In this document: positions 63,626 to 64,000 of the stretch, in pieces
Layout: each line of letters begins with the position of its first letter
Position numbering within the stretch: position 1 is the stretch's first letter
Assembly (NCBI GenBank): GCA_043813895.1
Contig: JBDRKQ010000048.1
Span: 11,368 to 75,367 of the forward strand
From: CAZTAR01 sp043813895
Lineage (GTDB): Bacteria > Planctomycetota > Phycisphaerae > UBA1845 > UTPLA1
Reading direction: 5' to 3'
DNA: 64,000 nucleotides
The notes under the pieces: model-generated
Databases searched by the model: none
Told to the model about the DNA's origin: nothing
What the model saw: only the letters and a program-made list of their open reading frames with translations
Made by a program: the position numbers and the translations under genes

Positions 63626-64000
63626 AATGCACCTCCTCAGTGACAAAGGGCCGGTAAACGAGTTTCTCAGACCAGAACTCTGTACGGATAGGATTCTTCC
63701 GCCCGCTGGTTGTTAGCTCACCTCCTTTCTCCGAAGGGCCAGACTGCCCTGTCGAGCGACAGAATCCACTGAAACGGACGCGTCGACATCCAACGCGTTT
63801 TCGGGCTTGGGCTGGGCCGGCCGTTCCCGACCGCGCCTTTCCCATAGGTCACACGGCACAAAAAGGACCTTCTGGACTCCAGTTTACCAAACTGACCGAG
63901 GCCGATTCAATGGTTTTCGGGCGCTGTTTCGAGAACATGAGAGGCTCATTATCGGAAGCGGTGCGCCCTGTAGCGCGGGCTTTGCCTGCCGGGTTTGCTC
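63626..64000. other. Upstream region of the tiny peptide gene; no other gene seen
   Basis: It has a perfect Shine-Dalgarno-like AAAGGAGGTG on the minus strand (63719-63728) that is followed by no start codon within 15 nt. There is also a palindrome AGTTTACCAAACT near 63880. Confidence 0.4.

Noticed and set aside
63719..63728. Perfect Shine-Dalgarno AAAGGAGGTG on the minus strand
   Set aside because: No start codon follows at usable distance, and the GTG inside it meets a stop after two codons. Recorded only as a curiosity.
63264..63845. 193-codon frame on the minus strand
   Set aside because: It covers the hairpin and a strong orphan ribosome binding site, the product lacks domain-like composition, and the tiny peptide in another frame has better signals.

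Overview
The window is GC-rich bacterial chromosome, most likely from a member of the Planctomycetota. The case for this is a secreted protein built of DCN-x-NG-x-PD-x-CD repeats with a dockerin-like tail, a PEP-CTERM protein, a DUF1571 lipoprotein, a TsaB of planctomycete type, a bacterial V/A-type ATPase operon, and many short dispersed palindromic repeats between genes. About 50 protein genes are supported. I saw no rRNA, tRNA, CRISPR array, complete insertion sequence or prophage.

Layout. 1-4.9 kb: surface and secreted proteins (repeat/dockerin protein, PEP-CTERM protein), an SLC13-type anion symporter and a small membrane protein. 5-10.7 kb: PEP synthase/PPDK regulatory kinase-phosphorylase, a YceH-type protein, a DUF362 protein, two lipoproteins and a queuosine salvage enzyme. 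10.9-19.6 kb: topA with six zinc ribbons, a large secreted zincin-type protease, and three small proteins of unknown role. 20-24.3 kb: a compact type II ketosynthase operon (dehydratase, ACP, dehydratase, degenerate KS, active KS). 24.5-30.8 kb: metH, threonine aldolase, a small lipoprotein, tsaB and a STAS protein. 31.1-38.8 kb: a complete E-DUF2764-A-B-D-I-K V-ATPase operon. 38.9-44.4 kb: alpha-carbonic anhydrase, a thioredoxin-like lipoprotein, manA, small proteins and a cell-wall amidase. 44.6-47.5 kb: a groES-X-groEL cluster, preceded by a degenerate receiver protein. 48-58.4 kb: an aldehyde dehydrogenase, a GT117-type glycosyltransferase with an ACP and an FkbH-like HAD protein, a possible papain-fold protein, a TerC-PGPGW fusion flanked by inverted repeats, a VOC protein and a two-domain acyltransferase. 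59-63.6 kb: a DUF218 protein, a CsgG-like lipoprotein, a coiled-coil secreted protein and a tiny membrane peptide.

The most interesting loci are these. (1) The ketosynthase operon: one of its two KS genes has lost all three catalytic residues (Cys to Glu, His to Phe, His to Asn), as in a chain-length-factor partner, while its translationally coupled neighbour keeps them. (2) An FkbH-HAD/ACP pair next to a membrane glycosyltransferase and several possible acyl-transfer proteins. (3) A V-ATPase whose K subunit keeps Na+-type ligands, and whose operon holds a 49-codon coupled mini-ORF made by duplication of the atpA start region around a palindromic element. (4) Several families of MITE- or REP-like repeats, some of which supply stop codons or sit against ribosome binding sites.

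All functional calls rest on reading motifs by eye. No alignment, structure prediction or database search was run.
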